Assembly: GCA_026125795.1 (NCBI GenBank)
Contig: JAHCKM010000002.1
Location: 1,488,001 to 1,552,000, forward strand
Length of the DNA: 64,000 nt
Direction: 5' to 3'
From: Burkholderiaceae bacterium
Lineage (GTDB): Bacteria; Pseudomonadota; Gammaproteobacteria; Burkholderiales; Burkholderiaceae_C
Shown: one piece after another, positions 38,942 through 50,332 of the stretch
Layout: each line of letters begins with the position of its first letter
Position numbering within the stretch: position 1 is the first letter of the stretch
Program-made: the position numbers and the translations under genes
Notes under the pieces: generated by a model
What the model was told of the DNA's origin: nothing
The model's input: the letters and a program-made list of their open reading frames with translations, nothing else
Database searches by the model: none

Positions 38942-40296
38942 TCGAGCCGAACAGCGCCATCAAGATCGCCTCCTCATCGCCGCTTGCCGCGGTGAAGGGC
39001 ATGAACGACATCCTGCCGGCGCAGGTGCAGCGTAAGGAGCGCCTGCCCGACTCCGGCCTGTGGCTGTGGTTCGAGGACGCGGTGCGCAAGGTGCTCGCGG
39101 CCTATGGCTACCAGTACCTGCTGACGCCGCTCGTCGAGCCGACCGCTCTGTTCGTGAGGGGCCTCGGCGAAGTGACCGACATCGTCGAGAAGGAGATGTA
39201 CTCCTGGACCGACACGATGAACGGCGACGAGCTGACGCTGCGTCCCGAGGCCACCGCGGGCATCGTTCGCGCGATGGTCGAACACAACGCGCTGTACAAC
39301 GGCCCGCTGCGGCTGTGGACGATCGGTGCGATGTTCCGGCACGAGCGGCCGCAGAAAGGCCGCTACCGGCAGTTCCATCAGCTCGACGTGGAAGCGCTGG
39401 GGCTCCCCGGTCCCGACGTCGATGCCGAGATCATTCTGATGGTGCGGCGCCTGTGGCATGAGCTGGGGCTGGTCGTCGGCCGGCATGTGCGGCTGGAGCT
39501 CAACAGCCTGGGCCAGCCGGCCGAGCGTGCTGCGCACCGCGCCGCGCTGATCGCGCACTTCGAGGCGCATGCCAGCCAGCTCGATGACGACGCGCGGCGC
39601 CGGCTGCACAGCAACCCGCTGCGCATCCTCGACAACACCAAGAATCCGGCGATGCAGCCGCTGATCGAGGCCGCGCCCAAGCTGATGGATTTTCTCGGCC
39701 CCGAGTCGCTGGCGCACTTCAACGCGGTGCGCGCCGCGCTCGACGCCGTGGGCCTGGAGTACCGCGTCAACCCGCGCCTGGTGCGCGGCATGGACTACTA
39801 CAACCTCACGGTGTTCGAGTGGGTCACCGACCAGCTCGGCGCGCAGGGCACGGTGTGCGGCGGCGGGCGCTACGACGGGTTGTTCGAGCAGCTCGGCGGC
39901 AAGCCCACGCCGGCGATCGGCTTCGGCCTCGGCATCGAGCGGCTCTTGCTGCTGATCCAGGAGCTGCGGCTGCCGCTGCCCGACGCAGCGCCGACGGCGT
40001 ATGCCGTGATCCCCGACGCCGCGGCGCTGCCTCGCGTGCTAGTGCTGCTGGAGGCGCTGCGAGCGCAAGGCGTCAGCGTGCAGATGCACGCAGGAGGCCG
40101 TGATGGACCGGGTAGCATGAAGTCGCAGTTTCGCCGCGCCGATGCCAGCGGCGCGCGTTTCGCGCTGGTGTTCGGTGCCGACGAGATGGCGCAGGGCATG
40201 GTGGCGGTCAAGCCGTTGCGCGGCGAGTCGGCCGCTCAGGTGCTGCGTCCGCTGGACGACGCTGCCGGCTGGGCGCACGAACTTCGCACCGCATAA
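38938..40296 (+). CDS. hisS: Histidyl-tRNA synthetase
   Basis: Class II aminoacyl-tRNA synthetase, 452 residues. Motif 2 region [22 protein letters not shown], histidine-specific blocks [15 protein letters not shown] and [15 protein letters not shown], and motif 3 [11 protein letters not shown] are all present. The start at 38938 (ATG overlapping the ispG stop) gives an N-terminus about 20 residues longer than average before KGMNDILP; a later start is possible but less well supported. A 63-bp gap with CATAAT (40292-40297) precedes the next gene. Confidence 0.97.
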   Translation: MIEPNSAIKIASSSPLAAVKGMNDILPAQVQRKERLPDSGLWLWFEDAVRKVLAAYGYQYLLTPLVEPTALFVRGLGEVTDIVEKEMYSWTDTMNGDELTLRPEATAGIVRAMVEHNALYNGPLRLWTIGAMFRHERPQKGRYRQFHQLDVEALGLPGPDVDAEIILMVRRLWHELGLVVGRHVRLELNSLGQPAERAAHRAALIAHFEAHASQLDDDARRRLHSNPLRILDNTKNPAMQPLIEAAPKLMDFLGPESLAHFNAVRAALDAVGLEYRVNPRLVRGMDYYNLTVFEWVTDQLGAQGTVCGGGRYDGLFEQLGGKPTPAIGFGLGIERLLLLIQELRLPLPDAAPTAYAVIPDAAALPRVLVLLEALRAQGVSVQMHAGGRDGPGSMKSQFRRADASGARFALVFGADEMAQGMVAVKPLRGESAAQVLRPLDDAAGWAHELRTA

Positions 40297-40359
40297 TTCC
40301 CCGTTTTGTCGCCGGCCCGCCTCGGGCTCGGCATCGACGCAGACCTCATACCGCACACG

Positions 40360-41031
40360 ATGGCCACCCAACTCGACCTGCAGGAGCAGGAGCAAGTCGA
40401 CGCGCTGAAGGCGTTCTGGCAACAGTACGGCAACCTCATCACCTGGGCGCTGGTGGCCGCGATGCTGGTGTACTCGGGCATCACCGGTTGGCAATGGTGG
40501 CAGCGCGAGCAGTCGGCCAAGGCCGGCGCGATGTTCGACGAGCTCGACCGCGCCGCCAACGCCGGCGACGTGGACAAGGCCGCGCGCGTGTTCGGCGACC
40601 TCAGGGAGCGTTATCCGCGCACGGCCTATGCGCAGCAGGCCGGCGTGCTGGCCGCCAAGCTGCAGTTCGAAAAGGGCAAGGCCGACGATGCACGGGCCTC
40701 TCTCGCCTGGGTGATCGAGCATGCGGTCGAAGACGAGTACCGCGCGCTGGCGCGCCTACGCCTGGCGGGGCTGATGCTCGAGGCCAAACAATACGACGAC
40801 GCGCTCAAGCAGCTCGATGCCGTGCCCGACGGACCGTTCGCCGCGCTGGCGGCCGACCGGCGCGGCGATGTGCTGTTGGCGCAGGGCAAGAAGGCCGAGG
40901 CGCGCGCTGCCTACGAGCGCGCCCACAAGCTGATGGACGACAAGGTCGAATACCGCCGCCTGCTCGATGCCAAGCTCACCGCGCTCGGCGCCTCGCCTGC
41001 CGCGGCGGCTGCATCGGGGGCGGCGCAATGA
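40360..41031 (+). CDS. YfgM-like tetratricopeptide membrane protein
   Basis: 223 residues. A single N-terminal membrane anchor (LITWALVAAMLVYSGITGW, about 23-42) leads to a periplasmic TPR domain of the TPR_21 type. In E. coli the homologue YfgM binds the SecYEG translocon and periplasmic chaperones; the same neighbours (hisS upstream, bamB and der downstream) support that identity. The start at MATQLDLQEQEQ is the family norm. It overlaps bamB by 4 bp. Confidence 0.9.
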   Translation: MATQLDLQEQEQVDALKAFWQQYGNLITWALVAAMLVYSGITGWQWWQREQSAKAGAMFDELDRAANAGDVDKAARVFGDLRERYPRTAYAQQAGVLAAKLQFEKGKADDARASLAWVIEHAVEDEYRALARLRLAGLMLEAKQYDDALKQLDAVPDGPFAALAADRRGDVLLAQGKKAEARAAYERAHKLMDDKVEYRRLLDAKLTALGASPAAAAASGAAQ

Positions 41032-42137
41032 CGTGGACGCGTCCGTGGCTCGTGCTGTCGGCGCTGCTGCTGGCCGCGTGCGCGGCCGAGAAGCCCAAGC
41101 CGACGCCGCTGGAGCCGATCGAGGCCAAGCTGAGCGCGCGTGCGCTGTGGAACACGCGACTCGACAGCGTCAGGTTCCCGCTTTCCGTGCAGGCGCGCGA
41201 CGGCCTGTTCATCGTGGCGGCCAGCGATGGCACGGTCGCTGCGTTTGATGCGGCCAGCGGCCAGGCGCGCTGGCGCGGCGATGCCGGCAAGGCGCTGTCG
41301 GCGGGCGTCGGCAGCGATGGCCGCTTTGCCGCCGTGTCCACGCGTGACAACGAGCTGGTCGTGTTCGATGCCGGCCGCGAGCTCTGGCGCAAGCAACTGA
41401 ACTCACGCATCACCACCGCGCCGCTGGTGGCCGGCGAGCGCGTCTTCGTGATGGGCGTCGACCGCGTGGTCGCCGCCTATGACGTGCTCGATGGACGCCT
41501 GCTGTGGCGCCTGCAGCGACCGGGCGATGCGCTGACCCTGTCGCAGCCGGGCGTGCTGGCGGCCTACAAGAACACGCTGGTCGCCGGGCAGGGGCCGCTG
41601 ATGCTCGGCGTGGATCCGCTGAAGGGCGGCGTGCGCTGGGAAGTGGCCATGGCCAACCCGCGCGGCACCAACGAGATCGAGCGCCTCGCCGATCTGGTGG
41701 GCCCGCCGCTGCGCGTGGGCGACACGCTGTGTGCGCGCGCGTTCCAGTCCGCGGTGGCCTGCGCCCGGGCCGACAACGGCACGCTGCGCTGGAGCCGCAA
41801 CGTCGGCGGCCAGCACGCGGTGGGCGGCGATGCCGAGCTGGTGGCCGGCGCGGACGCCAGCGATCGCATCACCGCGTGGAAGGTCGGCAGCGGCGACATC
41901 GTGTGGACGCAGGAGAAGTTCCTTTACCGCGGCCTCAGTGCGCCGCTGGTCATGCCGCAGGCCGTGCTGTTCGGCGACGCCGAAGGTTATGTGCACGCGC
42001 TGTCGCGCACCGACGGCCAGCCGATCGGCCGCTTCAGCACCGACGGCTCGGCGGTGGTGGCGCAGCCGGTGCTGCACAACGGCACGGTGCTGGTGGTCAC
42101 GCGCAACGGCGGCCTGCACGCGCTGCGCTTCGACTGA
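41028..42137 (+). CDS. bamB: Outer-membrane protein assembly factor BamB
   Basis: Lipoprotein beta-propeller of the BAM complex. 369 residues; the signal peptide ends at Cys18 (LLLAACAAE). The chain consists of PQQ-like propeller blades, for example [24 protein letters not shown] and [19 protein letters not shown]. Together with bamD in this window, two of the BAM lipoproteins are present. It starts in the yfgM-like stop and is followed by der after 22 bp. Confidence 0.95.
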   Translation: MTWTRPWLVLSALLLAACAAEKPKPTPLEPIEAKLSARALWNTRLDSVRFPLSVQARDGLFIVAASDGTVAAFDAASGQARWRGDAGKALSAGVGSDGRFAAVSTRDNELVVFDAGRELWRKQLNSRITTAPLVAGERVFVMGVDRVVAAYDVLDGRLLWRLQRPGDALTLSQPGVLAAYKNTLVAGQGPLMLGVDPLKGGVRWEVAMANPRGTNEIERLADLVGPPLRVGDTLCARAFQSAVACARADNGTLRWSRNVGGQHAVGGDAELVAGADASDRITAWKVGSGDIVWTQEKFLYRGLSAPLVMPQAVLFGDAEGYVHALSRTDGQPIGRFSTDGSAVVAQPVLHNGTVLVVTRNGGLHALRFD

Positions 42138-42159
42138 CCCGCGGTTGGCGGCCAGCACG

Positions 42160-43500
42160 ATGAAACCGGTCCTGGCGATCGTCGGCCGACCCAACGTGGG
42201 CAAGTCCACGCTGTTCAACCGTCTCACGAAGTCACGCGATGCGATCGTGGCGGACTTCGCCGGCCTGACGCGTGATCGCCACTACGGCGACGCGGTGTCC
42301 GAAGGACGCGAGTTCATCGTCATCGACACCGGCGGCTTCGAGCCTACCAGCGAGACCGGCATCGTGCACGAGATGGCCAAGCAGACGCGCCAGGCGGTGG
42401 CTGAATCCGACGCGGTGCTGTTCGTGGTCGACGTGCGCGCCGGCCTGTCGGCGCAGGACCACGACATCGCACGCGAGTTGCGCAGCGCCGGCAAGCGCGT
42501 GCTGCTGGTGGTCAACAAGGCCGAGGGCATGAGCGAGTCGCCGGCGCTCAACGAGTTCCACGAGCTGGGTCTGGGCCCGATCTATCCGGTGTCGGCAGCG
42601 CACGGGCAGGGCATTCGCAGCCTGCTCGATGCCGTGCTCGAGGGCTTCGACTTCGGCGCCGCGCCGCGCGACGCCGGCGATGCGGATGCCGACAAGCCGA
42701 TCCGGCTGGCCGTGGCAGGTCGGCCCAACGTGGGCAAGAGCACGCTGATCAACACCTGGCTGGGCGAGGAGCGGCTGGTGGCCTTCGACCAGCCGGGCAC
42801 GACGCGCGACGCCATCCACGTGCCGTTCGAGCGCGCCGGGCGTCGTTACGAGCTGATCGACACCGCCGGCCTGCGCCGCAAGGGCCGCGTGTTCGAGGCG
42901 ATCGAGAAGTTCTCGGTCGTCAAGACGCTGCAGGCGATCGCCGATGCCAACGTGGTGGTGCTGTTGCTCGATGCCACGCAGGCCGTCACCGACCAGGACG
43001 CCCACATCGCGGGCTACATCCTCGACAGCGGCCGCGCCGTGGTGGTGGCCGTCAACAAGTGGGACGCGGTCGATCCCTATCAGCGCGAGATGCTCGACCG
43101 CTCGCTGGCGCAGCGCCTCGCTTTTCTGCGTTATGCCGAGGTGCTGCACATCTCGGCTCGAAAGCGCCAGGGCCTGGCGCCGCTGTGGAGCGCAATCGGT
43201 CAGGCCCATGACGCAGCACGAGCCAAGCTGCCCACGCCGGTGCTGACCCGGCTGCTGCACGACGCGGTGGCGCACCAGGCGCCCAAGCGCGCCGGCGCGG
43301 TGCGCCCCAAGCTGCGTTATGCGCACCAAGGTGGCATGAATCCGCCGATCGTCGTGATCCACGGCAATGCGCTCGACCAGGTGACCGACGCATACAAGCG
43401 TTATCTCGAGGGGCGCATCCGCGCCCACTTCAAGCTGGTGGGCACGCCGTTGCGCATCGAGCTGCGCAGCTCGCGCAACCCCTTTGACGGCTCGCGTTGA
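42160..43500 (+). CDS. der: Ribosome-assembly GTPase Der (EngA)
   Basis: Tandem-GTPase factor needed for 50S maturation. 446 residues. Domain 1 has GRPNVGKS (8-15) and DTGGFE; domain 2 has GRPNVGKS (about 187-194), DTAGLRRKG and NKWD. In domain 1 the G4 motif is NKAEG, a known variation. The C-terminal KH-like domain follows (about 360-446). hfq lies 156 bp downstream. Confidence 0.97.
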   Translation: MKPVLAIVGRPNVGKSTLFNRLTKSRDAIVADFAGLTRDRHYGDAVSEGREFIVIDTGGFEPTSETGIVHEMAKQTRQAVAESDAVLFVVDVRAGLSAQDHDIARELRSAGKRVLLVVNKAEGMSESPALNEFHELGLGPIYPVSAAHGQGIRSLLDAVLEGFDFGAAPRDAGDADADKPIRLAVAGRPNVGKSTLINTWLGEERLVAFDQPGTTRDAIHVPFERAGRRYELIDTAGLRRKGRVFEAIEKFSVVKTLQAIADANVVVLLLDATQAVTDQDAHIAGYILDSGRAVVVAVNKWDAVDPYQREMLDRSLAQRLAFLRYAEVLHISARKRQGLAPLWSAIGQAHDAARAKLPTPVLTRLLHDAVAHQAPKRAGAVRPKLRYAHQGGMNPPIVVIHGNALDQVTDAYKRYLEGRIRAHFKLVGTPLRIELRSSRNPFDGSR

Positions 43501-43656
43501 CCGAGTCCGCTGCATCCGCCACGCGGTCGATTGAACCTATTGCCCGAGCGAGAGTCCACGTTCGCGTCGCGGGCGAGCAACTTGCCCCACACGCATCAAC
43601 CCCGCAACCGTGTGATAACGTGGGGTTCTGAAAACACTCTCAACACGGAGCATATC

Positions 43657-43899
43657 GTGAGCAACAAAGGGCAACTTCTACAAGACCCGTTTCTGAACCT
43701 GCTGCGCAAGGAACACGTGCCGGTGTCGATCTATCTGGTCAACGGCATCAAGCTCCAGGGCCACATCGAGTCGTTCGACCAGTACGTGGTGTTGTTGCGC
43801 AACACCGTGACGCAGATGGTCTACAAGCACGCGATCTCCACCGTGGTGCCAGGCCGGCCGGTCAACTTCCACACCAACGAGAGCACCGACGCGGCTTGA
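43657..43899 (+). CDS. hfq: RNA chaperone Hfq
   Basis: Hexameric Sm-like protein that pairs small RNAs with mRNAs. 80 residues. Sm1 ([21 protein letters not shown]) and Sm2 ([16 protein letters not shown]) are intact. The start is a GTG at 43657 after an ACGGAG site, set by the universal [14 protein letters not shown]-terminus; an upstream extension in frame is spurious. The 156-bp gap before it has TGTGATAAC (43611-43619), a possible extended -10. A hairpin CAGGCG-GGC-CGCCTG (43904-43918) follows the stop without a T-run. Confidence 0.98.
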   Translation: MSNKGQLLQDPFLNLLRKEHVPVSIYLVNGIKLQGHIESFDQYVVLLRNTVTQMVYKHAISTVVPGRPVNFHTNESTDAA

Positions 43900-43952
43900 C
43901 CGGCAGGCGGGCCGCCTGAAGCAGCGGCCCCAAGCTGGACGACGCTCGCGTT

Positions 43953-45194
43953 TTGCCCTTGGATCGAGACCCCGAACTGTCAACCGCCCCCGAGACGGCG
44001 CTGGCGCGCACCGTGCTGGTGGGCGTCGACCTGGGTGCGGGCCATTCGTTCGATCCCACGCTCGACGAGTTGGCGCAGCTGGCCGAGTCGGCCGGCGACG
44101 ATCCGGTGGCGCGCCTGGTGGCGCGTCGCAAGGCGCCCGATGCCGCGCTGTTCGTCGGAGCCGGCAAGGCCGATGAGATCAAGGCGCTGGTGGCCGAGCA
44201 CGGCGCCACCGGCGTGCTGTTCGACCAGGCGCTCAGTCCGGCCCAGCAGCGCAATCTCGAGCGCCACCTCGGCGTGCAGGTGGCCGATCGCACCGCGCTG
44301 ATCCTTGAAATCTTTGCAAGGCGCGCCAAGAGCCATGAGGGCAAGCTGCAGGTCGAGCTGGCGCGGCTGCAGTATCTGGCCACGCGGCTGGTGCGCCGTT
44401 GGAGCCACCTGGAGCGCCAACGCGGCGGCGCGGGCCTGCGCGGTGGCCCGGGCGAGGCGCAGATCGAGCTCGACCGCCGCATGATCGGCGAGCGCATCAA
44501 GTCGGTGAAAGCGCGCCTGGCGAAGGTGAAGAAGCAGCACGACACGCAGCGCAAGGCGCGCGCCAAGAGCGGCGCGCTGCGCGTGTCGCTGGTGGGCTAC
44601 ACCAACGCTGGCAAGTCCACGCTGTTCAATGCGCTGGTGAAGGCGCGCGCCTACGCGGCCGACCAGCTGTTCGCCACGCTCGACACGACCACGCGCGCGC
44701 TGTACCTCGACAGCATCCAGCAGACGGTGGCGCTGTCCGACACGGTCGGCTTCATCCGCGACCTGCCGCACAAGCTGGTCGAGGCGTTTCGCGCCACGCT
44801 GCAGGAAGCCACCGAGGCCGACCTGCTGCTGCACGTGGTCGACGCCTCGAGCCCGCAGATCGATGTGCAGCGCGAAGAGGTCGAGCGTGTGTTGGCCGAG
44901 ATCGGCGCGCAAGACGTGCCGCAGATCCTCGTCTACAACAAGCTCGATGCGCTGCATGCGCAGCCGCGTGCGCTGGTCGATTGGATCGCACGCGGCAACG
45001 GCATGCTGGCGCCGCGTGTGTTCGTCAGCGCGACCCAGGGCACGGGACTCGACCGGCTGCGCGAGTGGATCGCGCGCGTGGCCAGCGGCGAGCCCTTGAG
45101 TCCTCCCACATCGTCACCACATCAGGCCACGTCGGCCCAGGTTCCGATTGCCGGACAATCCGACCCATCGGCCCAAACCACAGGCATCGCATGA
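43953..45194 (+). CDS. hflX: Ribosome-associated GTPase HflX
   Basis: GTPase that binds 50S subunits and splits stalled ribosomes in stress. About 413 residues: N-terminal HflX domain with a glycine-rich loop (RGGAGLRGGPGEAQIELDRR), a coiled-coil linker, and a G domain with GYTNAGKST (about 214-222), DTVGFIRDLP and YNKLD. The start is doubtful: TTG 43953 lies furthest upstream, TTG 43959 is equal, and no good ribosome-binding site is seen. The order hfq-hflX-hflK-hflC is the classical one. The stop overlaps hflK (ATGA). Confidence 0.94.
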   Translation: MPLDRDPELSTAPETALARTVLVGVDLGAGHSFDPTLDELAQLAESAGDDPVARLVARRKAPDAALFVGAGKADEIKALVAEHGATGVLFDQALSPAQQRNLERHLGVQVADRTALILEIFARRAKSHEGKLQVELARLQYLATRLVRRWSHLERQRGGAGLRGGPGEAQIELDRRMIGERIKSVKARLAKVKKQHDTQRKARAKSGALRVSLVGYTNAGKSTLFNALVKARAYAADQLFATLDTTTRALYLDSIQQTVALSDTVGFIRDLPHKLVEAFRATLQEATEADLLLHVVDASSPQIDVQREEVERVLAEIGAQDVPQILVYNKLDALHAQPRALVDWIARGNGMLAPRVFVSATQGTGLDRLREWIARVASGEPLSPPTSSPHQATSAQVPIAGQSDPSAQTTGIA

Positions 45195-46495
45195 CCTTGC
45201 GCCCCTCCTCGGCATCGATCGAACCCCCACAGCCTTTTGCCGAACGGCTGGTGCTGGCTTGGCGCGCCGGGCGGGCCTGGCTGCACGCCGCATTGCGGCA
45301 GCGCCGCGCGCGGCCGCTGGCCATGGCCGGACGCAACGACGGCCCCCCCGACCTCGACGAATTGTGGCGAGACTTCAACCGCCGTCTGGGCGGCCTGTTC
45401 GGCAACAAGGGCGGGGGTCGGCGCGAAGAGCCAGAGGGCGGCGGCGGACCCTCGTTCCAGCCCGACATGAAGAGCGCCGGCATCGGCATGGGGCTGATCG
45501 TGCTGGTGGTGGTGCTGGTGTGGGCCGGCAGCGGCTTCTTCATCGTGCAGGAAGGCCAGCAATCCGTGGTGACTACCTTCGGCAGGTACAGCTACACCAC
45601 CGACGCCGGTTTCCAGTGGCGCTTTCCATATCCGTTCCAGTCCCACGAGACCGTGCCCGTCACGCAGTTGCGCTCGCGCGAGATCGGCCGCAACACGGTC
45701 GTGCAGGCCACCGGGCTGCGCGATTCGTCGATGCTGACGCAGGACGAGAACATCATCGACATCCGCTTCACCGTGCAATACCGGCTGAAGAATGCACGCG
45801 AGTATCTGTTCGAGAACCGCGATCCCGACATGGCGGTGGAGATGGCGGCCGAGACCGCGGTGCGCGAGATCGTCGGCCGCAGCCTGGTCGACTCGGTGCT
45901 CTACGAGCAGCGCGAGGCGCTGGCTTCCGATCTGGTGAAGTCGGTGCAGGCGCAACTCGACCGGCTCAAGGCCGGCATCCTGATCGTGAACGTCAACGTG
46001 CAGAACGTGCTGGTGCCCGATCAGGTCCAGGCGGCCTTCAACGATGCCGTCAAGGCGGGGGCCGACCGCGATCGCCTGAAGAACGAAGGCCAGGCGTATG
46101 CCAGCGATATCGTGCCCAAGGCGCGAGGCACGGCGTCGCGGCTGCGCGAAGAGGCGGAAGGCTACCGCCAGCGTGTGATGGCGCAGGCCGACGGCGATGC
46201 GCAACGCTTTCGCTCGGTGCTGTCCGAATACCAGCGTGCTCCCGCGGTGACGCGCGACCGCCTGTATCTGGAGACGATGCAGCAGGTGTACTCCAACGTC
46301 AGCAAGGTGATGGTCGACAGCCGCAACGGCTCGAATCTGCTGTACCTGCCGCTGGACAAGCTGATCCAGCAAAGCGCGTCGGTGCCCGGCTCGGCAGTGG
46401 CGCCGAGCGAGAGTGCGCAACCGGTTTCACCGGCCGCCGCCACCGACGCGCGTTCACGCGATGGCGGCCGCAGCCGTGACCGCGAGAGCCGCTGA
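45191..46495 (+). CDS. hflK: HflK, subunit of the HflKC membrane complex
   Basis: SPFH/prohibitin-family protein anchored in the inner membrane; with HflC it cages the FtsH protease. 434 residues. A Gly-rich cytoplasmic N-terminus (GRNDGPPDLDELWRDFNRRLG) leads to one membrane helix (about 95-118, IGMGLIVLVVVLVWAGSGFF), then the band-7 domain and a long helical segment. A later ATG (at MAGRNDGPP, about residue 45) is a possible alternative start, but the first ATG overlaps the hflX stop. A repeat separates hflK from hflC. Confidence 0.96.
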   Translation: MTLRPSSASIEPPQPFAERLVLAWRAGRAWLHAALRQRRARPLAMAGRNDGPPDLDELWRDFNRRLGGLFGNKGGGRREEPEGGGGPSFQPDMKSAGIGMGLIVLVVVLVWAGSGFFIVQEGQQSVVTTFGRYSYTTDAGFQWRFPYPFQSHETVPVTQLRSREIGRNTVVQATGLRDSSMLTQDENIIDIRFTVQYRLKNAREYLFENRDPDMAVEMAAETAVREIVGRSLVDSVLYEQREALASDLVKSVQAQLDRLKAGILIVNVNVQNVLVPDQVQAAFNDAVKAGADRDRLKNEGQAYASDIVPKARGTASRLREEAEGYRQRVMAQADGDAQRFRSVLSEYQRAPAVTRDRLYLETMQQVYSNVSKVMVDSRNGSNLLYLPLDKLIQQSASVPGSAVAPSESAQPVSPAAATDARSRDGGRSRDRESR

Positions 46496-46502
46496 AATGA
46501 AA

Positions 46503-46578
46503 TCCCCATGCCCGCTTCGCTCGCTGCCTCTCCAGGGGGTGGGTCAGTGGCTGCGGGCGGTCGGGCGCCCCTGAGACG
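46503..46578. repeat. GC-rich palindromic intergenic repeat, copy 4 (hflK-hflC)
   Basis: Carries the GCxCGCTTCGCTCGCTGC block seen in copies 1 and 2, followed by a degenerate C-run/G-run hairpin (CTCTCCAGGGGG) and a CAGTGGCTGCGGGCG...CCCCTGAG part. It lies in the 95-bp gap between hflK and hflC, genes that usually almost touch. Confidence 0.65.
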
Positions 46579-46590
46579 GAGCACAACAAC

Positions 46591-47493
46591 ATGAACCGAA
46601 TCGGATTGTTCGTTGCCAGCGTGCTGATCGTGCTGATGATCCTCAGCTCCACGCTGTTCATCGTCGACCAGAAGCAGTTCGGCGTCATCTACGCGCTGGG
46701 CGAGATCAAGGAAGTGATCATCGAGCCGGGCCTCAAGGCCAAGCTGCCGCCGCCGTTCCAGAACGTGGTGTTTCTCGACCGGCGCATCCAGACGCTCGAC
46801 AGCACCGAGACGCGCGCCATCTTCACCGCCGAGAAGAAGAGCCTGGTGATCGACTGGCTCGCCAAGTGGCGCATCATCGACGCGCGCCAGTTCATCCGCA
46901 ACAACGGCACCGACGTTCGCAACCTGGAGAGCCGCTTGAGCCAGGTGATACAGGCCGCATTCAACGAAGAGGTGACCAAGCGCACCGTGCGCGGCGTGCT
47001 GTCCGACGAGCGCGACAAGGTGATGCAGGACGTGCGCAACCGCTTGCTCGACGAGGCCAAGTCGTTCGGCATCGAGCTGGTCGACATCCGCATCAAGCGG
47101 GTGGACTTCGTCGCCGACATCACCGATGCGGTGTACCGCCGCATGCAATCGGAGCGCCAGCGGGTGGCCAACGAGCTGCGCGCGCAGGGCGTGGCCGAGG
47201 GCGAGCGCATCCGGGCCGACGCCGACAAGCAGCGCGAGGTGATCCTGGCTGAAGCGTATCGCGACGCGCAGAAGATCAAGGGCGAGGGCGATGCCAAGGC
47301 GTCTGCGCTGTATGCCGATGCATTCGGCCGCGACCCGCAGTTCGCGCAGTTCTATCGCAGCCTCGAGGCGTATCGCGCGAGCTTTCGCAACCGCTCCGAC
47401 GTGATGGTGCTCGACCCGACGAGCGAGTTCTTCAGGGCGATGCGCGGCGGCGCGCTGGCGACACCTGCGCCCGGCGCGGCCCCGCGCCGCTGA
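46591..47493 (+). CDS. hflC: HflC, subunit of the HflKC membrane complex
   Basis: Partner of HflK. 300 residues: N-terminal membrane helix (IGLFVASVLIVLMILSSTLF), band-7 domain (FGVIYALGEIKEVIIEPGL onward) and a C-terminal helical coiled segment rich in Glu/Arg (RANELRAQGVAEGERIRADAD type), ending in the family motif VLDPTSEFFRAM. Expected role: control of FtsH access to membrane proteins. Confidence 0.96.
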   Translation: MNRIGLFVASVLIVLMILSSTLFIVDQKQFGVIYALGEIKEVIIEPGLKAKLPPPFQNVVFLDRRIQTLDSTETRAIFTAEKKSLVIDWLAKWRIIDARQFIRNNGTDVRNLESRLSQVIQAAFNEEVTKRTVRGVLSDERDKVMQDVRNRLLDEAKSFGIELVDIRIKRVDFVADITDAVYRRMQSERQRVANELRAQGVAEGERIRADADKQREVILAEAYRDAQKIKGEGDAKASALYADAFGRDPQFAQFYRSLEAYRASFRNRSDVMVLDPTSEFFRAMRGGALATPAPGAAPRR

Positions 47494-47507
47494 ACCCGTC
47501 GGCTGCC

Positions 47508-47696
47508 ATGGTGGACGTGCTGGTCGGCGCGGTCGCGCTGATGCTCGTGTGCGAGGGCTTGTTGCCGTTCCTGAGCCCCACCACCTGGCGAGAGGTTTTC
47601 AGCAAGGCGCTGCGCATGAGCGACGGGCAGATCCGCTTTCTCGGACTGTCGAGCATGCTGGTCGGGCTGCTGCTGCTCGTGCTCTTCTGGCGCTAG
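47508..47696 (+). CDS. DUF2065 small membrane protein (YjeT-like)
   Basis: 62 residues forming two hydrophobic helices (LVGAVALMLVCEGLLPFL and FLGLSSMLVGLLLLVLFW) joined by a short amphipathic loop. It belongs to DUF2065, whose members commonly sit just after hflC; E. coli yjeT does so too. No function is established. It begins 14 bp after hflC and is likely in the same transcript. Confidence 0.88.
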   Translation: MVDVLVGAVALMLVCEGLLPFLSPTTWREVFSKALRMSDGQIRFLGLSSMLVGLLLLVLFWR

Positions 47697-47727
47697 GCAC
47701 GGCGCTGGGTGGTGCCGAGCCCACCCG

Positions 47728-47733
47728 TACAAT
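47728..47733 (+). promoter_or_regulatory. Possible -10 box of hisZ
   Basis: TACAAT in the 63-bp gap before hisZ, 26 nt before its ATG. A CCACC-CC-GGTGG hairpin (47742-47755 region) lies between box and start and may cover the ribosome-binding site. Confidence 0.4.
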
Positions 47734-47759
47734 GCCGTTTTTAACCACCCCGGTGGCTC

Positions 47760-48923
47760 ATGTCGTCTGCCTGGCTGTTGCCGGAGCACATCGCCGATGT
47801 CCTGCCCGCGCAGGCGAGGCGCATTGAAGAACTTCGGCGCACGCTGCTCGATCTGGCCCGCGGCTACGCGTTCGAGCTGGTGATGCCGCCGCTGCTCGAG
47901 TACCTGGAGTCGTTGCTGTCGGGCACCGGTCGCGAGCTGGATCTGCAGACGTTCAAGCTGGTCGACCAGCTCAGCGGTCGTTCGCTCGGCCTGCGCGCCG
48001 ATACCACGCCGCAGGTGGCGCGCATCGACGCGCACCTGTTGAACCGCGCCGGCGTGTCGCGACTCTGTTATTGCGGTCCGGTGCTGCACACGCGGCCGGC
48101 GGCGCCGCATGCCACGCGCGAGCCGCTGCAGCTCGGCGCCGAGATCTACGGCCATGCAGGGCTGGAGGCCGACCTCGAGATCCAGGAGCTGGCGCTCGAC
48201 ATGCTGCGCGCGGCGGGAATCGATGGCCTGGTGCTCGACCTGGCCGATGCCCGCATCGTGCGCGGCGTGCTGTCCGGCATATCGGTCGATGCCCAGTCAC
48301 TGCAAGACGTGGTGGCTGCGCTGGCAGCCAAGGACAGCGCCGCGCTGCGGGTGCTGACGCGCGGCTTCCCGGCTGCTTCGCGTGATGCCCTGGGCGAGCT
48401 GCTGAACCTGTACGGTGACGAGGATGTGCTCGGACGTGCGCGAGAGGTTCTGCCCGACCGGCCGCTGATCCGGCGCGCGCTCGACGACCTTGCGTGGTTG
48501 GCGCGCCACCTGCGCCACGGTCACCCGCACGTGCGCGTCGGGTTCGACCTTGCCGACCTGAGCGGCTACGCCTACTACAGCGGCGCGCGGTTTGCCGTCT
48601 ATGCGTCGAACGTCGGCGAGTCGCTGGTGCGCGGCGGGCGCTACGATGAAGTCGGTGCAGTGTTCGGACGCAACCGCCCGGCCGTGGGTTTGAGCCTGGA
48701 TCTGAAGGCGCTGTCGTCCAACGGCCGGCCGGCGGCGCCGCGCAGTGCGGTCCGAGCGCCATGGGGCGAAGACGCCGCGTTGCGCGCCGCGGTCCGACGG
48801 CTGCGTGAGCAGGGTGAAACCGTGCTGTGCATCCTGCCGGGCCACGAGCACGAGGCGCAGGAGTTTCACTGCGACCGCGAACTGGCCGCGGTGGGCAACC
48901 AATGGGTGCTGCGGGCGCTGTAG
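47760..48923 (+). CDS. hisZ: ATP phosphoribosyltransferase regulatory subunit HisZ
   Basis: Paralogue of histidyl-tRNA synthetase that lacks aminoacylation and is needed by short-form HisG in the first step of histidine synthesis. 387 residues; class II synthetase-like core with [14 protein letters not shown]-type motif 2 ([13 protein letters not shown]) and a degenerate motif 3 ([14 protein letters not shown]), and no anticodon-binding domain. This implies a short-form hisG elsewhere in the genome. The hflC-DUF2065-hisZ-purA order is typical of Burkholderiales. Confidence 0.95.
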   Translation: MSSAWLLPEHIADVLPAQARRIEELRRTLLDLARGYAFELVMPPLLEYLESLLSGTGRELDLQTFKLVDQLSGRSLGLRADTTPQVARIDAHLLNRAGVSRLCYCGPVLHTRPAAPHATREPLQLGAEIYGHAGLEADLEIQELALDMLRAAGIDGLVLDLADARIVRGVLSGISVDAQSLQDVVAALAAKDSAALRVLTRGFPAASRDALGELLNLYGDEDVLGRAREVLPDRPLIRRALDDLAWLARHLRHGHPHVRVGFDLADLSGYAYYSGARFAVYASNVGESLVRGGRYDEVGAVFGRNRPAVGLSLDLKALSSNGRPAAPRSAVRAPWGEDAALRAAVRRLREQGETVLCILPGHEHEAQEFHCDRELAAVGNQWVLRAL

Positions 48924-50297
<1,374 letters not shown>

Positions 50298-50332
50298 CCC
50301 CTTGCACACCCTATCGAGGAGACCTGTCAGAC

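Noticed and set aside
43904-43918. Terminator after hfq
   Set aside because: A 6-bp hairpin is present but without a T-run, and hflX follows in the same direction.
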